The notes under the pieces are model-generated. The model had not been told where the DNA came from, did no database searches, and was given only the letters and a program-made list of their open reading frames with translations. Shown here one piece after another: positions 1 to 6,217 of a DNA stretch of 12,114 nt; within the stretch, counting starts at the first letter, position 1; each line of letters begins with the position of its first letter. The position numbers were made by a program, and so were the translations under genes. The DNA comes from DASPTR01 sp041481365 (GTDB lineage Archaea; Thermoproteota; Bathyarchaeia; Bathyarchaeales; Bathycorpusculaceae): NCBI GenBank assembly GCA_041481365.1, contig JBGPBS010000042.1, positions 1-12,114 of the forward strand. The letters run 5' to 3'.

Positions 1-209
1 CTCCAGGACCTTATGGCTTGCCCGTATTTTTGGCGAAACTGTCTCTCGGGCAGTTCATCATAGTCCTTCTGGATGGTTTCTGGTGTTGCCTCGATGTATT
101 TGAGGAAGCAGTCGAAATGGTAACGGTACAATTTTTCAGTGGCTGCTGCACCTGAATGAGACAGGGCCACGTTGTCAAGCCAGGTTTGTACCAGCTCGGT
201 TTTATACAC
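1..209 (-). CDS. Tyrosine recombinase/integrase, N-terminal fragment (cut by window edge)
   Basis: The first 69 codons of a minus-strand gene run off the left edge. The start is GTG at 207-209: an in-frame TAA lies just upstream, and a GAGGT ribosome binding site (218-222) sits 8 nt before it. The peptide resembles the N-terminal core-binding (SAM-like) domain of tyrosine recombinases: a helix with TWLDNVALSHSG, then a helix with TEKLYRYHFDCFLKYIE, then a charged linker leading to RQKYGQAIRSW. This domain normally clamps DNA ahead of the C-terminal catalytic domain, whose R-H-R-Y residues are outside the window. Family members are phage or element integrases or Xer-type resolvases; which one cannot be decided here. 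The domain call rests on pattern only. Confidence 0.66.
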   Translation of the reverse strand, partial: MYKTELVQTWLDNVALSHSGAAATEKLYRYHFDCFLKYIEATPETIQKDYDELPERQFRQKYGQAIRSW

Positions 210-243
210 TGCTGTTTACCTCACTGATCTAACGTAGCACACG

Positions 244-254
244 AATATAAAAAG
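244..254 (-). promoter_or_regulatory. Putative TATA box for the integrase gene
   Basis: The minus strand reads CTTTTTATATT here. An archaeal TATA box at this place predicts transcription starting about 25 nt downstream, near 224, just before the ribosome binding site at 218-222. The gap 210-266 between this gene and gctB holds nothing else I can recognise. Confidence 0.4.
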
Positions 255-266
255 GTAGCGTTATGT

Positions 267-1058
267 CTATCTAGTCTTCGGAATGTAGATCCCGGTGGGA
301 TCGATTTTCCTCAAGAGGCTCAGCTCTTCATGAGTGGGCAATTCTGTCTCAGGCACATCCTTCGGAACGATTAGGTCGAAACCCGAGTTCTCCACGACCT
401 GCCGCGCAGTTACCCCCGGATGAATGGTGGCCAGCCTCATGCGTTTCGTTTTCGGGTCGAAATCCATCTGGCACAGGTTCGTAACCACAAGCGACGGGCC
501 GCCGCCTAGCAAGCCTATCTTTTCCCTGGCACCTGGTCCGTCAAGGAAGCCTGGACTCGTAAGATAATCCAGCTTCTTCACCATTTTTCTCTTTTCGTGA
601 GTCATGATCACCACGATGCGTTTTGCGGAGCTGATAATGTCGTTGCCACCGCCGCTTCCTGGAAGTCTCACACTTGGTCTGTCGAAGCTTCCGATGTATG
701 TCGTGTTTATGTTCCCGTACTCGTCTATCTGGGCCGCACCCACGAATCCCACGTCAACATGCCCGCCCTGAAGCATGAGACCAAGCGTTTCTATCAGGCC
801 TATGGCTGCCGCCGCTTGGTATCCTAACCTGGAATCTGCTATCGAGAGTGCTATGTCCTTAGCATTCGAGTCGATAAATCCTGCTTCGTACACTATCTTT
901 GCCTTCGGGGCATGCGTTTTTTTTGCCAGCATCGCCGCGATGAGCGGTAAGCCCGTGCCTATGAAGACTACATCCCCATTTCTTATCTGCCTGGAACCGC
1001 AGACAGCCATAAGCTCAAGCGTTGAGAATTCTTCAGGCTTCGCATACTTCTTGCTCAT
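267..1058 (-). CDS. gctB: Glutaconate-type CoA-transferase, subunit B
   Basis: Small subunit (263 aa) of a family I CoA-transferase, which moves CoA between acyl-CoA and a free carboxylic acid through a covalent glutamyl-CoA intermediate. The family signature is present from end to end: GTGLPLIAAMLAKK at 34-47, a YEAG motif whose Glu58 matches the catalytic glutamate of Acidaminococcus GctB (Glu54), GAAQIDEYGN at 107-116, GSGGGND at 134-140, and HEKRKMVKKLDYLTSPGFLDGP in the middle. The retained glutamate argues against the IpdB type of ring-cleaving hydrolase, which lacks it. ATG at 1058 is preceded by GGAG (1069-1072), 10 nt away. The gene follows gctA after 18 nt, so the two subunits should be made together and assemble as a heteromer in the cytoplasm. 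The acid substrate cannot be read from the sequence, and no decarboxylase or hydratase partner lies nearby. Confidence 0.88.
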   Translation of the reverse strand: MSKKYAKPEEFSTLELMAVCGSRQIRNGDVVFIGTGLPLIAAMLAKKTHAPKAKIVYEAGFIDSNAKDIALSIADSRLGYQAAAAIGLIETLGLMLQGGHVDVGFVGAAQIDEYGNINTTYIGSFDRPSVRLPGSGGGNDIISSAKRIVVIMTHEKRKMVKKLDYLTSPGFLDGPGAREKIGLLGGGPSLVVTNLCQMDFDPKTKRMRLATIHPGVTARQVVENSGFDLIVPKDVPETELPTHEELSLLRKIDPTGIYIPKTR

Positions 1059-1076
1059 ACCTTATTTTCTCCATTT

Positions 1077-2015
1077 TCAGTAGGCCAGAGGCTTCTTGGC
1101 CCTTAGCTTGATCAAGTGTTCAATCCCCACCTTCTGCAGGAATTCAATGTGCCCGTTCACGCTTGTTATGTATTCTTGGCAGTATTTTTGCCAGCCTTCT
1201 TCTGTCTTGCATTGGTCATAGTACATTCGCACGTGCTGTATGTCATAATCGTAATAGTTGTACACCATCATCGGATATGATCCCCACGGGCATTCTACGA
1301 CGTGGCTGACGTATATGTTTGGTATGACCGTCTGATCTGGCTGGGCCCGTATGAACTCCGAATTCACGATTTCCTCGGCCAACACAATGACTTTTTTTCC
1401 TGCTCTGGCGCCTTCAACGTCTTCACCTTTGATGCCATCAATTTGAGCGTTCCCTTCCATGTCCACTCGTGAAGCGTGCACGATGCTGAAATCGGGACGC
1501 ACCGAGGGGACAAGCACGACCTTCTCGCCAGTGAATGGGCATGTCATCACTTCTGCCTTCTTCGGCCTGAACTTCGTCTTCGCAAGCAAGTCCGTTCCAA
1601 GCATGCTTTTCAAAGGCATGAACGGAACACCCAGTGCTCCGCCCATGAACCGCAGCGCCATGGCCAAATTAGTGTAGTCCTCAATCTCTATCGTACCTTC
1701 TCGCATTCTTCTTTGGATGTTGGGAACCAAGCCTATGCCTTCGATCGCATAGAATGCCAGTTCAAGCCGTGAGACCACGCGAGCGCCCGAAAGAATGTCC
1801 AGGTCCATCTCTGAACCGCAAGTGTACATCGTCAGGTTGCGTTTCTTCTGCCTGACCAGCTCATGAGCAAACGCCATAGGCGGCCGCTGGAAACCAAATC
1901 CCCCCAAGAAAAGATGAGCACCGTCAGGAACAAGCTTCACAGCCTCTTTCAACGTTATCCTTTTGTCTTCAACAGATGTCTCCACCAAAACATACACCAG
2001 CAGTTTAGAGTGCAT
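1077..2015 (-). CDS. gctA: Glutaconate-type CoA-transferase, subunit A
   Basis: Large subunit (312 aa) of the same family I CoA-transferase. After KRITLKEAVKLV comes the glycine-rich GGFGFQRPPMAF segment (38-49) typical of GctA-like subunits. Further family blocks are a TCGSEMDLDIL segment, a MREGTIEIEDYTN segment, and VRPDFSIVHASRVDMEGNAQ in the second half. The subunit contributes to the CoA and substrate pocket, while the catalytic glutamate is supplied by GctB. The ATG at 2015 has no good ribosome binding site. A TATA-like element about 20 nt upstream suggests a leaderless transcript. The first roughly 15 residues are longer than usual for the family, so a GTG or TTG start slightly downstream is possible. 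It lies 48 nt after the polymerase gene and 18 nt before gctB. Substrate unknown. Confidence 0.87.
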   Translation of the reverse strand: MHSKLLVYVLVETSVEDKRITLKEAVKLVPDGAHLFLGGFGFQRPPMAFAHELVRQKKRNLTMYTCGSEMDLDILSGARVVSRLELAFYAIEGIGLVPNIQRRMREGTIEIEDYTNLAMALRFMGGALGVPFMPLKSMLGTDLLAKTKFRPKKAEVMTCPFTGEKVVLVPSVRPDFSIVHASRVDMEGNAQIDGIKGEDVEGARAGKKVIVLAEEIVNSEFIRAQPDQTVIPNIYVSHVVECPWGSYPMMVYNYYDYDIQHVRMYYDQCKTEEGWQKYCQEYITSVNGHIEFLQKVGIEHLIKLRAKKPLAY

Positions 2016-2028
2016 TAACTTCTATCTT

Positions 2029-2062
2029 GCACATAAAGATTTTTCGATCAGCAGTTATGTGC
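2029..2062. repeat. Perfect 8-bp inverted repeat between the polymerase gene and gctA
   Basis: GCACATAA (2029-2036) and TTATGTGC (2055-2062) are exact reverse complements with an 18-nt spacer. On the minus strand the first arm starts one base after the polymerase stop codon (2064-2066), and the second arm overlaps the presumed gctA TATA element. It could be a hairpin at the polymerase mRNA 3' end or an operator dyad for gctAB. Confidence 0.5.
2030..2047 (-). promoter_or_regulatory. Putative promoter of gctAB
   Basis: On the minus strand a run of A (GAAAAA) is followed by CTTTATGT, centred about 20 nt before the gctA ATG. This looks like a BRE/TATA pair serving a leaderless mRNA. The match to a TATA consensus is imperfect. 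Confidence 0.35.
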
Positions 2063-2063
2063 T

Positions 2064-3971
2064 TCAATCGTGGATCCAGCGGAAGATTTCAGCTTCTTTT
2101 TCCGTTTCGAGTTTAATGCCCATCGGCTCAAAAACTTGGTTCAACGCCGTGACTAAGTTGCGAACATAATCGTCCACGTTGACCTCTGCCAGGCCCGCCA
2201 CCAGTTCCACAGGCTTCACGGTGAACGGCCTTCCCTTGTAATTGAACGGCCTCACTTTGATGAAGGAAACGACATCGCCTTTTTTCAACGTCTTGCCCGC
2301 ATCGATAAGCTGCACGGCACATTGGTAGGGCTGATGCAAGCTTTTCGTGCCCACTCCTTTCTTGTCTGGATCAAAATAGAGTCTCACAGAATACGCCAGG
2401 TCTTCGAGTCTAACCGCTCTTTTCTTCAGATCCGCTATGCTGTGGTCCACGTCGTTTTTGATCCTGCTCTTAGCTTGTTCGTATTCTTCAGGATTTTTCA
2501 CGCTTGAAAGCTCATTGACGCATTGCTCGAACACGTTGTTGATGTACCTTGGAGAATTGGACTTGATGGCCGTGACTCCCTTCACGTCAGGCGTTCCATC
2601 AGCGAGTATTCCGAAGTATGCCTTCTTCGCCTTGGGCAAAACACACAGACCGTAGCGTTTATCCACGGCAAGATCCAGCCAAAACCGTTCCTTAACGGTC
2701 TTGATGAGCCATTCGATCTGGTCATTTGAAGGATTGTCCAAGAATAGTGAGTCAGTGTCACCATAAAGCGGTCTCAGCGCCTTTTCCTCGGCCATTCGCC
2801 AACTCTCTTTCAGCGCGTAGCGTCCATAGCCCGTGATGGATTCAGCTAGCGGCGGGCAGGCCAAGCCGTGGATTCTGACCGTGACTCCATAGCTGGAGAC
2901 CAGAATAAGCTTCAAAAGCTTCGCGGTGGAGTTCGCTATCTTTCTCTTCTCATCGGGCAATGCGAGATTCCTCGAGGCGGGTTTGAAGATTCGGATGCGA
3001 AGCTCCTTTAGAGCACCGACGAGAACGGCGTAGAACCCCCTCATGCGTACACAAACGTGCCCGTCAAAGTCTGGGATTCGGTTTCCGCCGCATTCAGCAT
3101 GTCCGCAATCGACAGTTTCATAAGAGAGATTGAAGCTGTCGATGCAACCCGCGTAGAGGCTTTCGAAATCGCAGACGACAGTGTTGAAGTATGTTCCAGC
3201 CCTAGGCGTCACTGTCAAAGCTCCAGTGACAACATGCGTGGGTTTACCTCTCGTCAACTCTTGAGCCGTGGGAATGAGTATGTTATTCTTTCTCAGATAC
3301 GTGTAGATTATGGATTTCCACCAATCACTCACACGATGGCTTTCGAAGGCTTGCCTCAATGGAATGTTAGCAATTCGAGAAAGCATCCATGCTCTATAGA
3401 CGCTTTCAGGCGCAGCTTGTTCAATTCCGAAAATGTCTGAGTCTAGAGCCGGAATGGGTTGACGTAACAGATTCAGCCAGTGGGAAAGCTGAGCGTGTTT
3501 CTGCGGGTCGCTCTCCCTGATTTCTGTGAAATCTCCTTCAGCTTTCTCTGCCATTTCGGCGGGTAAATCTGAAACAGGCTTCAGGTCATTGGCATGCAAT
3601 GCGCCAAAATTCAACCCATGATCGTACACGTAGGATCTGGGAAAATCGATTTCGCTTTCCCAGCATGAAGGCAGTCTCTCAGCTGCCTTTGTCGCAACCT
3701 TAACATTCGACCAAGACACTTTTGCGAACGGCCTTCTTTCACAAGTGAACAGTTCAAGCTTGTCCAATCGTTCCACGGTGCCGCTGAAGTAGCGTACGAC
3801 TTCCTCATCCTCTTTCGACAGTGGATAGGCTATCACAAAGTAAGGCCTGCACTTGTCATCTTTGAATTCTCGAATGTTCCCATTTTCATCCAGAAATCTC
3901 AATCTGACCGCGTTGGTTTCAGTCAGGTCGGCATCGAAAAGGTATAACGCGTTCAAGGCCTCATGCCTCAT
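2064..3971 (-). CDS. B-family DNA polymerase without exonuclease domain (PolB2-like)
   Basis: 635 aa, clearly shorter than replicative archaeal PolB (about 770-900 aa). Residues 1-125 match the PolB N-terminal domain (RPYFVIAYPL; DFPRSYVYDHGLNFGAL). The proofreading domain should follow, but only about 60 residues separate this part from the pre-palm helix region (SDWWKSIIYTYLRKNNILIP), and no Exo I DxE is visible. The palm and fingers are present: motif A DFESLYAGCI (Asp268, Tyr273), where PSII is usual; a Cys/His-rich segment (CGHAECGGNRIPDFDGHVC, 289-307) as in PolB2 proteins; motif B KLILVSSYG (Lys354), where Asn-Ser is usual; motif C YGDTDS (403-408, Asp405 and Asp407). The C-terminal thumb seems intact. 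All catalytic aspartates are kept, so a non-proofreading repair or bypass role is plausible but inferred. The ATG overlaps the upstream radical SAM stop by 11 nt, suggesting coupled translation; a TTG six codons in is an alternative start. Confidence 0.86.
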   Translation of the reverse strand: MRHEALNALYLFDADLTETNAVRLRFLDENGNIREFKDDKCRPYFVIAYPLSKEDEEVVRYFSGTVERLDKLELFTCERRPFAKVSWSNVKVATKAAERLPSCWESEIDFPRSYVYDHGLNFGALHANDLKPVSDLPAEMAEKAEGDFTEIRESDPQKHAQLSHWLNLLRQPIPALDSDIFGIEQAAPESVYRAWMLSRIANIPLRQAFESHRVSDWWKSIIYTYLRKNNILIPTAQELTRGKPTHVVTGALTVTPRAGTYFNTVVCDFESLYAGCIDSFNLSYETVDCGHAECGGNRIPDFDGHVCVRMRGFYAVLVGALKELRIRIFKPASRNLALPDEKRKIANSTAKLLKLILVSSYGVTVRIHGLACPPLAESITGYGRYALKESWRMAEEKALRPLYGDTDSLFLDNPSNDQIEWLIKTVKERFWLDLAVDKRYGLCVLPKAKKAYFGILADGTPDVKGVTAIKSNSPRYINNVFEQCVNELSSVKNPEEYEQAKSRIKNDVDHSIADLKKRAVRLEDLAYSVRLYFDPDKKGVGTKSLHQPYQCAVQLIDAGKTLKKGDVVSFIKVRPFNYKGRPFTVKPVELVAGLAEVNVDDYVRNLVTALNQVFEPMGIKLETEKEAEIFRWIHD

Positions 3972-4992
3972 TGAAGCCTAGCTGCGTCTTGATTTCGGAG
4001 AGCTCCTCTCTTGTCAATTTCCTTGGAAAATTGTAGATGGGACCGCTTGGTTTCTCATTGTAGTATGGGCGATTGCAGTCTGAGCATCCGGTGGTTAGGA
4101 ATGGCTCACCTGATTGCACAGCTTGTTCTACTGTTTTCCTATTTATGCCAAAATCGGCTAGTGACCCATGCTCGTCGAAATGCATGTCTCTGAAATTTGC
4201 AGCTCTGTGCATGATCAGGCTTCGGGCAACTTGGACTCGTCTGTACTTTTCAACTTGGGGCTGACTCCAGCCTTCCAACTTCGTTCCAAGAACTGGTGTA
4301 AACGCAAATAGTGCTGGAAGAACGCCGGTGTCCACGCATTTTTGAATGATATTTATCATTTCCTTTTCGGTCTCGCCTAATCCGACAATCAAGTGTGTGC
4401 TAACTCTGCCCATACCAAAAATGCGGACGGCATCATTCAAGAGCTCAAACTGGCCTCGCCAAGTGTAAGGTCCTCCGGCAGACGTTCCTTTGATCTGCTC
4501 AAATATGTCTTCCGTGGCAGCGTCCAAGGGTATCCCTACTCGTTCAGCTCCTGCCTTGGCGATTCGCATTATGTTTTCTGTGACTAATGGTTGGCACGAA
4601 ACTGAAATCGGCATGTCCGTCCGCCTTCTTATAGCTGCTATAAGAGTCTCTACATGAGTGAAAACTTCAGGATAATTCAGGGCCTGTATACAAAATCGTC
4701 TTGTCGCATCTTTTTCAGCGGGGCTCTGAATCCTGTCTAGAATATGCTTTGTCGGGAAAATGGGCCAAGAGATCCTTGAAAGCATGTCGGCTCTACTGCG
4801 GCTTTCCCTCGCCTGAGGACAGAATCTGCAATTGGCAGAGCATTTTCCTCGCCTGTAAGTCATGAAATATGCAGTGGTGGGAGGAGCATCAAGCTTGCCA
4901 TCCAAGAGCCCAAGACCCATGGCTGTGCCCAAAGAAACCCTGACCAGTTTCGGCAAGCCTTTGCTGACAATTCTGATCGACATGTCACTCAT
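3961..4992 (-). CDS. Radical SAM protein, biotin synthase/lipoyl synthase-like (possible LipS-type subunit)
   Basis: A cytoplasmic radical SAM enzyme of 343 aa from ATG 4992. A GTG at 5022 would add 10 residues and ATG 4983 is also possible; none has a clear ribosome binding site. The cluster-binding motif is CSANCRFCPQ (CX3CX2C; Cys51, 55, 58), and a TIM-barrel core follows, with ALNYPEVFTHVETLI, RVGIPLDAATEDIFEQIKG and STHLIVGLGETEKEM. A second conserved cysteine pair, GCSDCNRPYYNEKPSG (Cys303, 306), lies near the C-terminus and may bind an auxiliary cluster. The layout is that of biotin synthase-related archaeal proteins. Some such proteins form the two-part class II lipoyl synthase (LipS1/LipS2), which inserts sulfur into octanoyl-protein. 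A second, different radical SAM gene 1.2 kb away fits that idea, but the substrate is inferred. The 3' end overlaps the polymerase start by 11 nt. Confidence 0.83.
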   Translation of the reverse strand: MSDMSIRIVSKGLPKLVRVSLGTAMGLGLLDGKLDAPPTTAYFMTYRRGKCSANCRFCPQARESRSRADMLSRISWPIFPTKHILDRIQSPAEKDATRRFCIQALNYPEVFTHVETLIAAIRRRTDMPISVSCQPLVTENIMRIAKAGAERVGIPLDAATEDIFEQIKGTSAGGPYTWRGQFELLNDAVRIFGMGRVSTHLIVGLGETEKEMINIIQKCVDTGVLPALFAFTPVLGTKLEGWSQPQVEKYRRVQVARSLIMHRAANFRDMHFDEHGSLADFGINRKTVEQAVQSGEPFLTTGCSDCNRPYYNEKPSGPIYNFPRKLTREELSEIKTQLGFNEA

Positions 4993-5029
4993 CAGAGCCA
5001 ACGAGTTGCAGGACTGCTGCACCGTGAGG

Positions 5030-5036
5030 GATAAAC
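5030..5036 (-). promoter_or_regulatory. Possible TATA-like element before the minus-strand radical SAM gene
   Basis: The minus strand reads GTTTATC here. A start about 25 nt downstream would fall near 5007, giving a leader of about 15 nt before ATG 4992. The rest of the 155-nt gap 4993-5147 shows no recognisable element, and co-transcription with the upstream small gene remains possible. Confidence 0.22.
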
Positions 5037-5147
5037 TGCTCGGTGGGATTAATGTTTCATTGCATGCAAAGAAAAGAAGGATTTGGGTGTTCTTGATTGC
5101 CTACTTGCTGCTGGCTCCTTGCGTAGGTTCTCATCAAGTTGTCTCGG

Positions 5148-5465
5148 CTACCGTGCGCCTCCGCGATATTGTGCCCACTCTCGCACTCCTTGCCAGATTT
5201 TGTTCTTGTCGCCCTCTGCTTTCAGGACCTCTTCCCTGAGCTTTTTGGCGTCACTGGGGCAGTTCTTGGAGACTTCTTCCACGAATCTCTCAAGCTCCTT
5301 TTTATCCATGTGACAACTCAAGGTCAGCTCTTCTATGATTTCTTTGGCCGTCTTCGTGTCCGCATAGCAGCTTTCGTTCAACTCTTCCAAGGCTTTCTTG
5401 AGAAAAGCTGAACTGATACCACATTGGGAACTCAAATCCTCAGCCCATTTTTCGTCCTTGCTCAA
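5148..5465 (-). CDS. Small acidic four-repeat cysteine protein of unknown function
   Basis: Not recognised as any named family. I place the start at TTG 5463-5465 because GAGGTG (5472-5477) is a strong ribosome binding site exactly 6 nt upstream; the GTG at 5474 lies inside that site. The 105-aa product is rich in Glu and Lys, has no signal peptide or membrane segment, and looks all-helical. It contains four tandem 18-residue units, each beginning with Cys (positions 15, 33, 51, 69). The units read roughly C-x-x-(S/D)-x-(A/K)-x-(L/A)-x-x-x-(L/I/V)-E-E-(L/V)-x-x-(S/N), decaying in the fourth. The end of a half unit (WAEDLSSQ) precedes the first cysteine. A Trp-containing, basic tail (IWQGVREWAQYRGGAR) ends the protein. 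It sits upstream of one radical SAM gene and divergent from a flavoprotein gene. A metal, Fe-S or thiol role is speculation. Confidence 0.72.
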   Translation of the reverse strand: MSKDEKWAEDLSSQCGISSAFLKKALEELNESCYADTKTAKEIIEELTLSCHMDKKELERFVEEVSKNCPSDAKKLREEVLKAEGDKNKIWQGVREWAQYRGGAR

Positions 5466-5509
5466 CTTCTTCACCTCGATCGCGGTTAATCGACATTCCT
5501 TGCAGAATG

Positions 5510-5516
5510 ATTTATG
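5510..5516 (-). promoter_or_regulatory. Putative TATA box for the four-repeat cysteine protein
   Basis: The minus strand reads CATAAAT. The predicted transcript start near 5487 leaves a leader of about 22 nt that contains the GAGGTG ribosome binding site. The divergent intergenic region (5466-5678) also holds the 8-bp palindrome TCGATCGA (5548-5555) and a 7-bp inverted pair CGACATC/GATGTCG (5553-5559 and 5584-5590). Confidence 0.37.
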
Positions 5517-5596
5517 CCTACCCCTAGTTTAGACTTGTGCTCGACGTTCGATCGACATCCTCTTGTTTTGCAACTTGGCGTTTGATGTCGTTTCCG

Positions 5597-5630
5597 TATA
5601 AGCGCTGAGGGGTTCAGAACACGCTTAATA
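5597..5630 (+). promoter_or_regulatory. Candidate TATA elements for the flavoprotein gene
   Basis: Two AT-rich elements precede the gene: TATAAG at 5597-5602 and CTTAATA at 5624-5630. They predict transcript starts near 5625 or 5653, so leaders of about 54 or 26 nt. Sequence alone does not decide between them. Confidence 0.25.
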
Positions 5631-5678
5631 GACTGATTCCTCCTCAGAATTTGCTATGAAGCACCTGAGAAAGGTCGA

Positions 5679-6134
5679 TTGAACTTGCCCCTGAATGAAA
5701 TGGTTCATGAAGAGATAGAGCAGTTTCTTACGTGCGCTAGAGTGGGCAGATTGGGCTTGTCTTTCGAGGGAACGCCACACATTATTCCCCTTGGCTACGT
5801 GTATGCAAACCGGGAAATATCCTTCCATACCTGCAACAAAGATTCTAAAATTCAGGCTCTAAGAGAGAATCCGCATGTCTGCTTTGAAGTCGATGAATCT
5901 CTGTCTGACGCGTCGATGTACAAAAGCGTAATTGCGTTCGGCGAGGCGAAAATCATCGAAGACGAGGAAGAGATGATTCCTTACCTGCAAAAACTGATCG
6001 ACAAGTACCGCGTTCCACTGGACTTTGACGCATACATGAATAAGCCAGGGAGAGATCGTGAAAAAGAGATGAAAGCAGTGCGAATATGCGTAATAAAGCT
6101 GACCAAGATCACAGGCAAGAAGTTCATCCGCTAA
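5679..6134 (+). CDS. Pyridoxamine 5'-phosphate oxidase-like FMN-binding split-barrel protein
   Basis: A 151-aa protein of the pyridoxamine 5'-phosphate oxidase-like split-barrel superfamily, whose members bind FMN, F420 or sometimes heme as homodimers. The N-terminal block HEEIEQFLTCARVGRLGLSFEGTPHIIPLGYVY (10-42) is the standard opening helix plus first strands. It is followed by EISFHTCNKDSKIQALRENPHVCFEVD (46-72), where the basic/serine-rich turn usually contacts flavin phosphate. GEAKIIEDEEEM and a C-terminal VRICVIKLTKITGKKF strand complete the fold. The substrate is not known for this subgroup, and true PNPOx activity is unlikely to follow from the fold alone. TTG 5679 is chosen because a weak AAAGGT lies 3 nt upstream; ATG 5700 would remove seven residues. 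It lies upstream of a radical SAM gene on the same strand, 83 nt away. Confidence 0.84.
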   Translation: MNLPLNEMVHEEIEQFLTCARVGRLGLSFEGTPHIIPLGYVYANREISFHTCNKDSKIQALRENPHVCFEVDESLSDASMYKSVIAFGEAKIIEDEEEMIPYLQKLIDKYRVPLDFDAYMNKPGRDREKEMKAVRICVIKLTKITGKKFIR

Positions 6135-6188
6135 GTAGTACCTAAGGCCTTGCTCAGGATAGCAAAAGATGTGTCCGCAAAACGAAGA

Positions 6189-6194
6189 CTTAAG
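6189..6194 (+). promoter_or_regulatory. Putative promoter for the plus-strand radical SAM gene
   Basis: CTTAAG preceded by a BRE-like AACGAAGA is centred about 26 nt before ATG 6218. No ribosome binding site precedes that ATG. Both facts fit a leaderless mRNA starting at the start codon. Confidence 0.4.
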
Positions 6195-6217
6195 CATGAC
6201 AGTGGCCAAGTTCTTCA

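Noticed and set aside
210..266. Possible tRNA or attachment site next to the integrase
   Set aside because: The 57-nt gap is too short for a tRNA gene and shows no cloverleaf-like arms; only a TATA box and a ribosome binding site are seen.
3057..3440. Plus-strand open frame of 127 codons inside the DNA polymerase
   Set aside because: It overlaps polymerase motif A on the other strand; no family features and no expression signals.
2064..3971. Polymerase considered as a truncated or frameshifted pseudogene because it is short
   Set aside because: The frame is continuous, both termini match the family, catalytic aspartates are intact, and the missing part corresponds to a whole domain, as in PolB2-type proteins.
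4862..5411. Three overlapping plus-strand frames (90-125 codons) opposite the radical SAM 5' end and the cysteine-repeat gene
   Set aside because: Their Cys/Leu/Ser-rich products look like antisense translation, while the minus strand shows a regular repeat protein with a strong ribosome binding site.
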